From: Bacteroidota bacterium
GTDB lineage: Bacteria > Bacteroidota > Bacteroidia > Bacteroidales > Rikenellaceae
Length of the DNA stretch: 48,849 nucleotides
Direction: 5' to 3'
Assembly: GCA_023443765.1 (NCBI GenBank)
Contig: JAEZTA010000052.1
Span: 1 to 48,849, forward strand
The translations under genes and the position numbers were made by a program. Positions 25,278 through 34,700 of this stretch are shown here, piece by piece (the first letter of the stretch is position 1; every line of letters starts with the position of its first letter). The notes under the pieces were generated by a model, which saw nothing but the letters and a program-made list of their open reading frames with translations, had not been told where the DNA came from and made no database searches.

Positions 25278-26630
25278 ATGACCCTGAAAACGATTTCCAC
25301 CGCCCTGTTGGGCGGCATACTCCTGATCGCGACCTCAAGTGCCGCGCAACCCGCTGCGGATTATGCCAAATACAAGAAACTCATCACCGAGCATACGGGC
25401 CGCGACTTCAAGAAGGTCTACCGTGAAGCCGGGCAAGCCTTCCTCTACCCATTCCTGACCCCCGGTACGATGGCCTATGCCAACCAACTCTGGGATTGGG
25501 ATTCATGGCTGTTCAATATCGCCCTGCGCCAACTGCTGACCAACCGTGGCAATGAGGAGGAGATGGAGCAGGCGAAAGTCTACGAGCGGGGCTGTGTCCT
25601 CAATTTCCTCGCCTATTCGGGTGCCGATGGCTGGTGTCCGATTGTCATCGAACGTAACCCGAAGGAGGGTTTCTTCAAGAAGCCCGACAATATCTTCACC
25701 GAGAACATGCATAAACCCGTGCTGGCCCAGCATGCGGCGCTGCTCACGCAGCTCGACGGCGGGAATGCCGAGTGGCTGCGCGAGAAGTTCCCCAACATGC
25801 AGTATTTCATCCAGGGCTACAAGACGCGTTATTACCACAAACTCACGGGGCTCTACTATTGGCAGAACGACGTGATGATCGGCGTCGACAACGATCCCTG
25901 CACCTACTACCGTCCCGACCGCAGTTCCGGGTCTATTTTCCTCAACTGCCTGATGTATAAGGAACTTCAGGCGATGAGCTATCTAGCCAAGCAACTGGGG
26001 TTCAACGAGATCAAGGCCGATTACGACCGCGATGCGGAGAAGCTTCTGGCGGCCATCCGCGAACATTGCTGGGACGAGCGCGACGGCTTCTATTACAGCG
26101 TCGACCTCAACCTCAAGCCCGTCGATACGGAGAAGTGGGCCTACCACATCGGGGCCCAGCGACATTGGGAATGCCTGATCCAGCGTATCGACGTGTGGAG
26201 CGGTTTTCTGGCCATGTGGGCCGGGATTGCCACGCCTGAACAGGCACAGCGCATGGTTGCGGAACACTATCGGAATACCCGTACATTCAGTTCTCCCTAT
26301 GGCATCCGGACGCTCTCGAAGCTGGAAAAGATGTATAACGTCAAGGCCAGCTCCAACCCTTCGTCGTGGCTCGGCCCGCTGTGGGGGATCTCCAATTATA
26401 TGGTGTGGCGGGGGCTTGTCAAATACGGGTTCACGGACGACGCCCGGGATATGGCGCTGAAGACCGTCACGCTCTTCGGCCGCGACTACGAGAAGACGGG
26501 CACGCTCCACGAATACTACCAACCCGACAATGGCGAGCCGATCCTCAACGGCGGTTTCCAGAACTGGAACTACCTCGTATTGAACATGATCGCGTGGATG
26601 GACGGACAAACGACCGTCACCGAGTTCTAA
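25278..26630 (+). CDS. GH63/MGH1-like (alpha/alpha)6-barrel glycoside hydrolase
   Basis: I start at ATG 25278, giving signal peptide MTLKTISTALLGGILLIATSSAAQ; the frame upstream lacks an ATG giving such a signal. The 450-aa product resembles the MGH1-like/GH63/trehalase group of (alpha/alpha)6 barrels. LWDWDSWLFNIALRQ is the characteristic W-D-x-D/S-W start of the active-site cleft. ENMHKPVLAQHAALL and SNPSSWLGPLWGISNYMVWRGL are also family-like, as is the C-terminal NGGFQNWNYLVLNMIAWMDG. The exact specificity is unknown; an exo-alpha-glycosidase is plausible. It lies after a terminator, so it may have its own promoter, though no clear box was found. Confidence 0.82.
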   Translation: MTLKTISTALLGGILLIATSSAAQPAADYAKYKKLITEHTGRDFKKVYREAGQAFLYPFLTPGTMAYANQLWDWDSWLFNIALRQLLTNRGNEEEMEQAKVYERGCVLNFLAYSGADGWCPIVIERNPKEGFFKKPDNIFTENMHKPVLAQHAALLTQLDGGNAEWLREKFPNMQYFIQGYKTRYYHKLTGLYYWQNDVMIGVDNDPCTYYRPDRSSGSIFLNCLMYKELQAMSYLAKQLGFNEIKADYDRDAEKLLAAIREHCWDERDGFYYSVDLNLKPVDTEKWAYHIGAQRHWECLIQRIDVWSGFLAMWAGIATPEQAQRMVAEHYRNTRTFSSPYGIRTLSKLEKMYNVKASSNPSSWLGPLWGISNYMVWRGLVKYGFTDDARDMALKTVTLFGRDYEKTGTLHEYYQPDNGEPILNGGFQNWNYLVLNMIAWMDGQTTVTEF

Positions 26631-26670
26631 AATAAAAGGAGCCTCTGAAGTACGGGAGGGGGGGGGTGCC

Positions 26671-26832
26671 GAAAAACTTCCACAACTCCTCGCCGGTGTC
26701 TATGTCGTGGTCGAAGAACCACGAATACTTGCCGCCGATCACCTCGTAAAGCCAGACTTCGCAGCCGTCGGTGCAGCCCGAAAAACGATGCGCGACGACA
26801 CGGTGCCCGGTTTCGGGATTTCCGACAAATTT
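26671..26832 (-). pseudogene. Remnant of an esterase/PHB-depolymerase-like gene (C-terminal end)
   Basis: Translated on the minus strand, 54 codons read from KFVGNPETGHRVV through CTDGCEVWLYEVIGGKYSW to DIDTGEELWKFF. This pattern (CTDG-x-EV-LY..GG..W, ending in E-x-W-x-FF) is how secreted PHB-depolymerase/feruloyl-esterase-like alpha/beta hydrolases end. No start codon, signal peptide or nucleophile elbow precedes it; the frame is closed by TAG about 75 nt upstream. A G9 tract (26658-26666) follows immediately. It is most likely the residue of a deleted esterase gene in PUL1 or PUL2. No other gene is seen in 26631-26965. Confidence 0.6.
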
Positions 26833-26912
26833 ACTTGTATGGTCTGGTGTAACACCGGATAAGGCGGCAAAAATCAGCCGTAAGTTAGGCTTTAAAAAAG
26901 TATGGAAACACT

Positions 26913-26947
26913 AAAAAAGAGGTTACGACGATTCGTAACCTCTTTTT
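26913..26947. terminator. Bidirectional terminator at the PUL1/PUL2 boundary
   Basis: AAAAAAGAGGTTACG and CGTAACCTCTTTTTT form a perfect stem around a 5-6-nt loop with A- and T-runs on both sides. It terminates the PUL2 operon on the minus strand and could stop readthrough from PUL1. Confidence 0.93.
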
Positions 26948-26965
26948 TATATTTCAGGAACAGTT

Positions 26966-27814
26966 TTACTCCGCCTCCGCCGCATCGGAAGCCATCTTTT
27001 CGTAGATGGCTACCATCTCGTCGAACGATCCTTCACCGCGCTTGAGCTCATACATGAAAACGCCCTTATACCCGGCTTTCATCAGCACGTTGTACAACAT
27101 CGGCCAGTCGATCTTACCCTTGCCGGGAAGCCAGTGGCGCTCGTCGACCATATCGTAGTCCGAGATATGGACGGTGCCGATCCGGTCGCCGCACGCCTCA
27201 ACGAAATGCAGCAGGTCCTCCGAGAGCAGGTGATTCGTATCGAAACAAATCTTCACGTCGGGATATGGGGCGATGATGCGCAGCAACTCGGCGGAGTTCC
27301 GCCCGAGGCACGTGCGCGGCAGATCCTCGATGCAGAGGTCCGCACCGATCTGCGCGGCCGCCTTACGCAGCACGCCGATCGAGGCGATGCTGTTCAGGAT
27401 GCGCTGTTCGCGCTCGGTGTCCGCAATCGGCTCCGAACTGGGATGCAGCACCAGCTTCTTCGGCCCGAGCTCGCCGCAGATCGCGATCATCTCGGTCAGG
27501 AATTCGACGTTGGCCATCCGGGCGCTGTCGCTGAGCACCGAAATATCCATCGTGCGCGAGAACGGGAGGTGGCACGACCACACCTTCAGCCCGGCCTCGT
27601 CGGCTTTCTGTTTGGCATGAAGGGCCTTTTCGCGTATCTCAGCCACCGTTCCGCGGCCACTGATTCCGATTTCGACATATTCGATGCCCGCTTGTGCCGC
27701 CTGCGCCATCTCCTCGGGGCTCATGCTGCTGGTCGAACTGCCGACGCCGAGGCACTGGGCCTTCAGGCTCGCCGCACACATCAGCACGGCAACCGTTAAC
27801 AGAATCTTTTTCAT
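26966..27814 (-). CDS. Secreted xylose-isomerase-like TIM-barrel protein
   Basis: This 282-aa protein belongs to the sugar phosphate isomerase/epimerase (AP-endonuclease 2-like) superfamily and has a signal peptide (cleavage after AASLKAQ). Metal-site segments are visible: KLVLHPSSEP, DLCIEDLPRT (Glu), VKICFDTNHL (Asp/His), TVHISDYD (His) and FMYELKR (Glu). Cytoplasmic members isomerise sugars, but the exported position makes phosphorylated substrates unlikely. Secreted relatives in Bacteroides have been linked to cleavage of 3-keto-glycosides; whether this one does so is open, and no oxidoreductase partner lies in the operon. It is the last gene of PUL2, 9 nt after the FISUMP gene. Confidence 0.85.
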   Translation of the reverse strand: MKKILLTVAVLMCAASLKAQCLGVGSSTSSMSPEEMAQAAQAGIEYVEIGISGRGTVAEIREKALHAKQKADEAGLKVWSCHLPFSRTMDISVLSDSARMANVEFLTEMIAICGELGPKKLVLHPSSEPIADTEREQRILNSIASIGVLRKAAAQIGADLCIEDLPRTCLGRNSAELLRIIAPYPDVKICFDTNHLLSEDLLHFVEACGDRIGTVHISDYDMVDERHWLPGKGKIDWPMLYNVLMKAGYKGVFMYELKRGEGSFDEMVAIYEKMASDAAEAE

Positions 27815-27823
27815 CGCACCGGG

Positions 27824-29119
27824 TTATTTGGTGTAGTTTTTCACACAACGGACGCTCAGGTAAATGTCCTTCGCCGCCTCGCTGTTGGTTTTGGTCTGCA
27901 GGTTCAGGCTCGTGCCGCTGATGACCAGCGAACGGGCCGTCGTCGCATTGGTCTGCCCGATGAACCACATATATCCCCATTTCCCCAGCGCACTGCTGTT
28001 GAAACTGTTGTCCGCCTTCTGGTAGCCCAGCGGATACCAGCCGAAACCGATACTTTCGGCCCCTTCGACGAATTGCAGGAGCGCCTCGCCGGCATCGGTG
28101 AGCGTCAGGCTCGACTGAATCCAGATGCCGCCGTCGGCCACACGACCATTGCCGCCGCGCAGCCACGCACCGACATTACCCATGTTCTTAACCGTGCAGC
28201 CTGCCGTGTAGAACGAGGATTTCGTCGCCGCATTCTCGGGTTTCCCGTCGTGCCCGCCGGAGAAGGTATAACCGCCCAACGTAAAATCGTCGGGAATGGC
28301 ATACTCGCTCTTGATGGCCATCAACATGTCCCACCAATCGTTGGCATTGGCCACGTGCCAGCCTTCGGGGCAGCAGCCGCGAATCTGTACGCCGTACTCG
28401 CCCGCTTCCGTGCCGTCGAGTTTGAACGCGTTGCCCACGTCGTCCGTACCTTCATACCCCTGCACATAGGGGCACTGCGCCGAGGTACAGCCCGAAATGC
28501 CGGTCATCGCCTCGTACCACGTGTAGAACCGCCCCTTGGCGGCATCCAGCCGTGCCAGGTGCGAAGCCTCAAGCCCTGCGACGGTAAAGGTCGTCAGGTC
28601 GGGCGCAACGCCCAGGTTGCCGTCTTCGCCCGCTTCGTGGCAGTTTTCGGTCATCCACCAGCGCTTGCCGTACTTCCGGATCGAGTAACCCGGCAGTTCG
28701 ATGGGAACCGAGACGGTGATCGCCGCGAAATACTCGCGCACCTTGCTCGTCCCCAGTTCGTTTTTGGCCACCACTGACACCGACTGCGCGGGAATCACCA
28801 CGTCGTCGTTGACCACCCTGACGGTGATGACGTTGGTTCCCTGCCCGTCGATAATCGAGATTTTCGATTTTTCCTGGTCGGCGATCTTCCATTCGTAGGT
28901 CTCGGCCCACTGCACCTTGGTCACCGAGAAAGTGAACTCCTCGCCGCCGTTGCAGGTCAGCGTGGCGGGAACCTTCGTGATCGGCCCGGGCTTCCTGGGA
29001 ACGGTCATCTCCTGAATCTCCTCCTCGGTATCGCGTTTCACAGCCTCGGTACAGGCGACCAGCGCCGACGCTGCGGCCATGCACGCCGCAGCCATCATAT
29101 ATTTTCGGATATTTTTCAT
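27824..29119 (-). CDS. FISUMP-domain lipoprotein
   Basis: This 431-aa protein has lipobox ALVAC (Cys about 23). A PKD/Ig-like segment is about 45-130 (TFSVTKVQWAETYEWKIAD, AQSVSVVAKNELGTS). It is followed by a FISUMP domain: KRWWMTENCHEAG, FYTWYEAMTG, GCCPEGWHVANANDWWDML, and the C-terminal IYLSVRCVKN. The FISUMP domain is typical of surface proteins of Bacteroidota and Fibrobacter, with unknown biochemical role. In PUL2 it takes the place of a surface glycan-binding protein. It lies 19 nt after the propeller-like gene and 9 nt before the TIM-barrel gene. Confidence 0.87.
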   Translation of the reverse strand: MKNIRKYMMAAACMAAASALVACTEAVKRDTEEEIQEMTVPRKPGPITKVPATLTCNGGEEFTFSVTKVQWAETYEWKIADQEKSKISIIDGQGTNVITVRVVNDDVVIPAQSVSVVAKNELGTSKVREYFAAITVSVPIELPGYSIRKYGKRWWMTENCHEAGEDGNLGVAPDLTTFTVAGLEASHLARLDAAKGRFYTWYEAMTGISGCTSAQCPYVQGYEGTDDVGNAFKLDGTEAGEYGVQIRGCCPEGWHVANANDWWDMLMAIKSEYAIPDDFTLGGYTFSGGHDGKPENAATKSSFYTAGCTVKNMGNVGAWLRGGNGRVADGGIWIQSSLTLTDAGEALLQFVEGAESIGFGWYPLGYQKADNSFNSSALGKWGYMWFIGQTNATTARSLVISGTSLNLQTKTNSEAAKDIYLSVRCVKNYTK

Positions 29120-29138
29120 GGTTTTAACGTTTTAAGTG

Positions 29139-30131
29139 TTACAAAGTGTGCACCTCAGGGTATCCGAACGGGTTCTCCACATACCAGCGGGCCTTGTAAA
29201 TCTGGTAACCCGCGCGGTTGAACAGGCGGTTGCCGCCGAGGTCGGACACCTCGGCCGACCACCAGTTGGACCCACCCGAAGTGGGACGCATCACAATCGT
29301 GGGATAACCCTCCGGCCCCGTCGAAATGCTCTTGATGTCCTTTTGCTGGAAAATCTGCACGTCGGAGAACTTTTCCGTCTTGCAGTCGAACTTGTAAACA
29401 TGCTCGACGGTGGTGACATACATCGCCTCCTCGCCGTAAACCGGGGCAAGGTCGTGCGCCATGGTGTTCCCCGTCCCCATGTCGTAGGAGTAAACCTGCG
29501 AAAGCTCGGGAGCCGTGCGGTTGCCGTTGTAGGAGAGTTTCAGCAGCTGGGCCCCGGTGGCAGTCCACAGGCAGTTGCGTTTGCGGTCCCAGGCCACGTT
29601 GTGGGCCGAATAGACCGACATGGTGAAGGCGGGCTTCGAAACATAGCTGGCGGCCTCATTGTAGACATAGACGCTCAGCAGGTTGCCCGTACTCGACGCC
29701 ACGACGATATTTTTATCGGGAAGTACTTCGGCCGAGTGGGGGTTTCCGCCCGGCTTGGCATAGAACAGCACCTTCTTGTCCGCAATGCGGATCAGGGCCA
29801 CGCCGCCACCCGAAGCCGTGACGAGCACGCACGTGCGGTTGTAGACCGGTTTTGCCTCGTCCGGCGTATTGAACCAGGCCTGCTCGCTGGTCGAAAGCCC
29901 GCTGTCGGCGGCCTTCCACTCCCAGGCGATCTTTCCCGTCGGCTGGTCGATCATCAGGATACGGTTTTTGCTCTGCTCGGGCAGGATCATCACTTTCGTA
30001 GCTTTATCCAGATCGATCGTCTCTTCCTTCTGGTCTTCGGGTCTCCAGGGCACATAAGGACCTTCGTCTTCATCTTTGCTACATGCCTGGAGGAAGCATA
30101 CGGCCGCCAGAATCCACAGATACTTTTTCAT
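29139..30131 (-). CDS. Beta-propeller-like lipoprotein (possibly DUF6528)
   Basis: This 330-aa lipoprotein (FLQAC, Cys about 17) is made of repeated beta-strand units such as KNRILMIDQPTGKIAWEW, ALIRIADKKVLFYAKPGG, NIVVASSTGNLLSVYVYN and HNVAWDRKRNCLWTATG. The pattern is that of a WD40/NHL/PQQ-type propeller. I think it corresponds to the DUF6528 family seen in PULs, but I cannot confirm this by search. No catalytic residues stand out, so a binding role is likely. It is 24 nt after susD in the PUL2 operon. Confidence 0.75.
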   Translation of the reverse strand: MKKYLWILAAVCFLQACSKDEDEGPYVPWRPEDQKEETIDLDKATKVMILPEQSKNRILMIDQPTGKIAWEWKAADSGLSTSEQAWFNTPDEAKPVYNRTCVLVTASGGGVALIRIADKKVLFYAKPGGNPHSAEVLPDKNIVVASSTGNLLSVYVYNEAASYVSKPAFTMSVYSAHNVAWDRKRNCLWTATGAQLLKLSYNGNRTAPELSQVYSYDMGTGNTMAHDLAPVYGEEAMYVTTVEHVYKFDCKTEKFSDVQIFQQKDIKSISTGPEGYPTIVMRPTSGGSNWWSAEVSDLGGNRLFNRAGYQIYKARWYVENPFGYPEVHTL

Positions 30132-30155
30132 AATTACAATTTGCAGTTTGTCGGA

Positions 30156-31697
30156 TTAATAATTGGGGTTCTGTTCGAGTTTTTTGTTCAGCAGAATCTG
30201 ATCCGCCGGAACGGGCCACCAGTAGTCGCGATCGGGATCGAACGCACGGACGGCGATGTCCGTACCCGCATAGTCCTGAATCACGGCATTCATGTCCAGT
30301 TCGGCAGTCATCCAGCGGCGGATGTCGTTGTAATAAAGGCCCTCGCCGGCAAACTCGATACGGCGTTCGTGGCGGATAATCTCGCGCATCTCCGCCTGGC
30401 TCTTCGTCCCAAAGGTGTAGGTCGGCATGCCGACACGCGTGCGCACACGGTTCACCGCGTCGTAAACCTCCTTCGACGGCGATGCGTCGACCTCGTTCTG
30501 CGCTTCGGCGAACATCAGCAGTACGTCGGCGTAACGGATGAACATGTAGTTGGTTTCGCCGTTGCTGTCGTCCGAATCGCGCTTCTGCTCGTCGTAGATC
30601 GTGAGCTTCTTGTGCGCGAAGCCCGTGAACTGGCACACCTCCGAAGCCGGACAGTTGGCCTTGCCGAGGAACGTGCTTCCGGGATAGAAGTTCGTCGCCG
30701 CAAAACGGGGGTCAAGGTTGTCGTACTTGCCCATCGTCCCCGGACCACCGGTCTTCGTCTCGTAAGCATTCACCAGGTCGAGCAGCGGCGCATTGTTGCG
30801 GTACTGGATGCTGTAAACGTTGAACGAGTTGACTGCGGTATTTTTGGTCTTCGAAAATTCGATGTTGAAGACACACTCGCAGCTGTGTTCGTTGGCCGGC
30901 AGGAACAGTTTCCGGTAGTCGCCGAACAGGTCGTAACCTGCCTGCGCCTCCTTTTCGATCACGTCGCTGGCCGCCTTGGCCGCTGCCCGCCATTTCTCGA
31001 CATCGTTAGAGGGATTGATCAGTTTGCTGGCCTCGAAGAGCAGCAGGCGGGCCTTGAGGGCCATCGCCGCGCCGCGCGTGGCACGCCCCTGGTCGGCCGC
31101 CTTCGTCCACGTCCAGTCGAGCAGCCCGCGGTCGATAATGTCGTTCAGGTCATTGAGGATGGCCCGCACCACCTCCTCACGCGAAGCGCGGGGCAGCGAA
31201 CCGTGTGCATAGACGGGTTCTGCCAGGAGCAGCGGCACGCCGTTGTAATAGGTCACCAGCATATAGTAATAGAGTGCGCGGAGGAATTTGGCCTCGCCCT
31301 CCATCTGGATCCGGCGGTCGTCCGCCACCACAGCGCCGGGCAGGCGGTTCAGGTGGGTGTTGCAGCGCCCGATACCCTCGTAGCACTTCTTCCAGCGGTT
31401 GGCGATGATGCCCGAACTGTTGGCCGTGTGCGTGCCCTGCGCGATGACGTTGTATCCGCCGGAATTGTTGTAATTATAGGCGTTGGGGGTGCAGGTCTCT
31501 TCGAGCAGCGGCGCCGAATCGCCGAACAGCGCACTGTTGGTCAGGATGTTGTAACACCCGGACATAGCGGCCTCGGTTCCCTCTTCGGTTTCCCAGAACG
31601 TCTCGACCGTATATTTGTCGGTAGGAATGGTGTCGAGGTTGCAGGAACCCAGCGTCACTGCACCGCAAAGCATCAATCCGAATACTATCTTTTTCAT
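30156..31697 (-). CDS. SusD/RagB-like lipoprotein of PUL2
   Basis: The 513-aa surface lipoprotein has lipobox LGSC and then NLDTIPTDKYTVETFWETEEG, the usual SusD start. TPR helices include EAKFLRALYYYMLVTYYNGVP (about 135-155). The C-terminal part carries NYMFIRYADVLLMFAEAQNE and RHERRIEFAGEGLYYNDIRR. It pairs with the SusC-like receptor 21 nt upstream as lid and ligand-delivery subunit. Confidence 0.96.
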   Translation of the reverse strand: MKKIVFGLMLCGAVTLGSCNLDTIPTDKYTVETFWETEEGTEAAMSGCYNILTNSALFGDSAPLLEETCTPNAYNYNNSGGYNVIAQGTHTANSSGIIANRWKKCYEGIGRCNTHLNRLPGAVVADDRRIQMEGEAKFLRALYYYMLVTYYNGVPLLLAEPVYAHGSLPRASREEVVRAILNDLNDIIDRGLLDWTWTKAADQGRATRGAAMALKARLLLFEASKLINPSNDVEKWRAAAKAASDVIEKEAQAGYDLFGDYRKLFLPANEHSCECVFNIEFSKTKNTAVNSFNVYSIQYRNNAPLLDLVNAYETKTGGPGTMGKYDNLDPRFAATNFYPGSTFLGKANCPASEVCQFTGFAHKKLTIYDEQKRDSDDSNGETNYMFIRYADVLLMFAEAQNEVDASPSKEVYDAVNRVRTRVGMPTYTFGTKSQAEMREIIRHERRIEFAGEGLYYNDIRRWMTAELDMNAVIQDYAGTDIAVRAFDPDRDYWWPVPADQILLNKKLEQNPNY

Positions 31698-31718
31698 AAT
31701 TTTCCGTATTTGAAGCGA

Positions 31719-34700
31719 TTAGAAAGTGATGTTGAAACCGAAGTTGATCGTCCTGAGCGAGGGATACTGCATCAGGTTGGTCGACGAGAGGTCGATCTCG
31801 GGGTCGAACATCTTCAGCGGGGAGATCGTAAAGAGGTTCTCGCCGTTGACGAAGACCTGACACTGGCTCATGCCGAGTTTCGAAATCCACTTCTTGGGCA
31901 GGGTGTACGAGAGCTGCAACTGCTTGCAACGCAGGTACGACGCATCGTAAAGCCACTGCGTATTCTTGTAGTCGTGCATTTCGGGAGCGCCCGTAGCCGT
32001 GTGGAGGATCGGCAGGCGGGAGTTGTGGTTCTCGGGCGTCCACGCATCGGTCGCCCACTCCTTCAGCACGCCTGCGCCGTTCCAGAACGGGGCGGCCAGG
32101 TTGCCCGAAAGGTAGGTCTTCACGTCGGCGACGCCCTGGAACTGCGCCGAAAGCTCGATTCCCTTCCAGCCCAGCGAGCAGTTGAAGGCATAGGTGATGC
32201 TCGGGGTCAGGTTACCGCTGACGGCGCGGTCGTTGTCGTCGATCTTGTCGTCGTTGTTGAGGTTCTTGTAACGGATGTAACCCGGTTTCACGCCGCTGCC
32301 GACGGTCACCGAATTGGCGATCTCCTCGTAGCTGTTGTAGAATCCGTCGGCCTGGTAGAGATACCATGCGTCGATGGGCTCGCCCTCGCGGATAATGTTG
32401 AAGGTTTTGATATACTCCTGCCCGTCGAGGTCCACGACGATGTTCTTGTTGTAGCAGAAGTTACCGCCCACGCTGTAATGGAAATTCTTGATCGTGCTCC
32501 GCCACTGGAGGTTCAGCTCGACGCCGTCGTTGGCCACCACGCCGATGTTCTGCTTCGGGCCGTTCAGGTTGCCGATCTGCGCCGGGATCTTCACGTCGCG
32601 CAGAATACCCTCGGTGCGCTTCTTATAGAGGTCCACGCTGAACAACAACCGGTGGTCGAAGGCCTCGAAGTCCAGACCGAGGTTGTACGTGCGGGTCGTC
32701 TCCCACGAAATGTTCTCGTCGACGAAGTCCTTGATCGCCGCGCCGCCTGCGAGCACGTCGTTGAAGCTGTAATTGTAATCCTTGCTCGCCAGCACAGCCA
32801 TCAGGTATTCGTAGTTGCCGATGGCCTGGTTACCCATCTCGCCGACCGAGCCGCGGAGCTTGAGGACGTTGATCTGCCGGACGTTCTGCAGGAAATTCTC
32901 CTTGTCGATACGCCAGCCGACCGATACGGCGGGGAAGAAGGCCCAGCGGTTGCCTTTGGCGAATTTCGACGAACCGTCGTAACGCGCCGTCACGTCGATC
33001 AGGTATTTCTCCTTGTAGTCGTAGGTGATACGCCCGAAGTAGGAGAAGAGCAGTTCGAGCGACGAGCCGCCCGAGATTTCGTCCATCGTGGCCCCGACCG
33101 ACAGGGCCGTCAGCTGGTTGTTGAAGTAGTCGCGCTTCTTGGCCTGGAAGTTCTTGCTGTCGTAACGCTTGTACTCCGTGCCGGCCATGATGTTGAGATT
33201 GTGGTTGCCGCCGAAGCTCTTGCCCCACGAAAGGGTGTTGTAGAAGGTGTAGTTGATCGAGTTGTTGTCCCAATCCTTGGCCGACACATAGGCGCTGAAA
33301 TCCTTGCGCTCCATGGTCTTGGGATTGTAGGTGTACATCGCATGCTTGAAGTCCTTCGAATAGTGGTCGATCTTCACATAGCCCAGGTTGGCGTTGTACT
33401 TGATGCCCCACGGCAGGTCGTAACCGATGTTGATCTGGCCCAGAATGCGGTGATACTGACGCCGGGTGTTGCCTTCGTTCAGCTCCATCAACGGGTTCTC
33501 GGGGTTGTTGCGCCCGGGGGTCGAAAGCCACGTCGAGAGCCACTTGCCGTCGGGCAGCTGCGTGCCGAAGATCGGCAGGGCGCGGTTGATGACGTTGACC
33601 GTCGTCGAAACGCCGTAGATCGGGTCGGTGTTGTAACGCAGGTTTCCCAGCAGGCTGACGCCCACCTTCAGGCGTTTGGTCACCTGCGCGTTGATCTTCA
33701 TGTCCCACGAGAAACGCTCGGCATCGTCGTTGGCGACCATAATACCCCGCTGGTTCATGTAACCGCCGCCCAGCGAGTAGGAAATCTTGTCCGTACCGCC
33801 CGAAACACGGGCGTTGTACTGCTGGAGGAAACCGTTCTCGTAGCAGAGGTCATACCAGTCCGAAGCGGGATAGATGTAACGGTCGTGCTTCATGCCCTCC
33901 TCGTATTCGAGGATGTCGTCGTCGTTGTAGGTCACCGTCAGCTTGCCTTCGTTGCGCTCGGCCTGGTTGCGCATGCGCATGTACTGAATGGGGTTGGTCA
34001 CCACGTCGGGAACATACGTCGCCGACTGAATACCGAAGTTGGCGCTGAGCTTCACCACGGGAGCCCCCTTGCGGGCCTGCTTCGTGGTGATCAGGATGAC
34101 GCCGTTCGCCGCCTTCGAACCGTAGATCGAGGCCGAAGCGTCCTTCAGCACCGAGATCGTCTCGATGTCGCCGGGATTCAGTTCGCTGAGCGAATACTCC
34201 ATGCCGTCGACCAGCACCATCGGGCTGGAACTGCTCATCGTCCCGACGCCGCGGATGCGGATCGTCGCCCCGTCGCTGCCGGGCTTCGCCGAAGCCTGGT
34301 TGATGTAGACGCCGGGCATCGAGTAGAGTGCCTGCGAAGCGTGGGTCATCGGCTGGTTCTCGATCTCCGACATCTGACGCACGGCGATCGAACCGGTCAG
34401 GTTGACCTTCTTCTGCACGCCGTAACCGATCACCACCACGTCGTCGAGCATCTGGTTGTTCTCCTTCAGCACCACGGTCAGGCGCGTCCGGTTGCCGACG
34501 GCCACCGTCTCGGGATTGTAGCCGATGAACGAGACGTTGAGCTGTGCGCCGGGCGTCACATTCAGGGCGAACTCACCCTTCGTATTGGTCACCATGCCGT
34601 TGGTCGTGCCGTCGACCAGCACGTTCGCACCCACGATCGGGTCGCCGGACTCCGTCTCGACACGGCCCGTCAGTTGGTATTCGCTGCCGGAACGCCCTTG

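Noticed and set aside
26631..26965. A real small gene in the PUL1/PUL2 gap
   Set aside because: No start codon or signal peptide precedes the esterase-like reading; only a C-terminal remnant is present.
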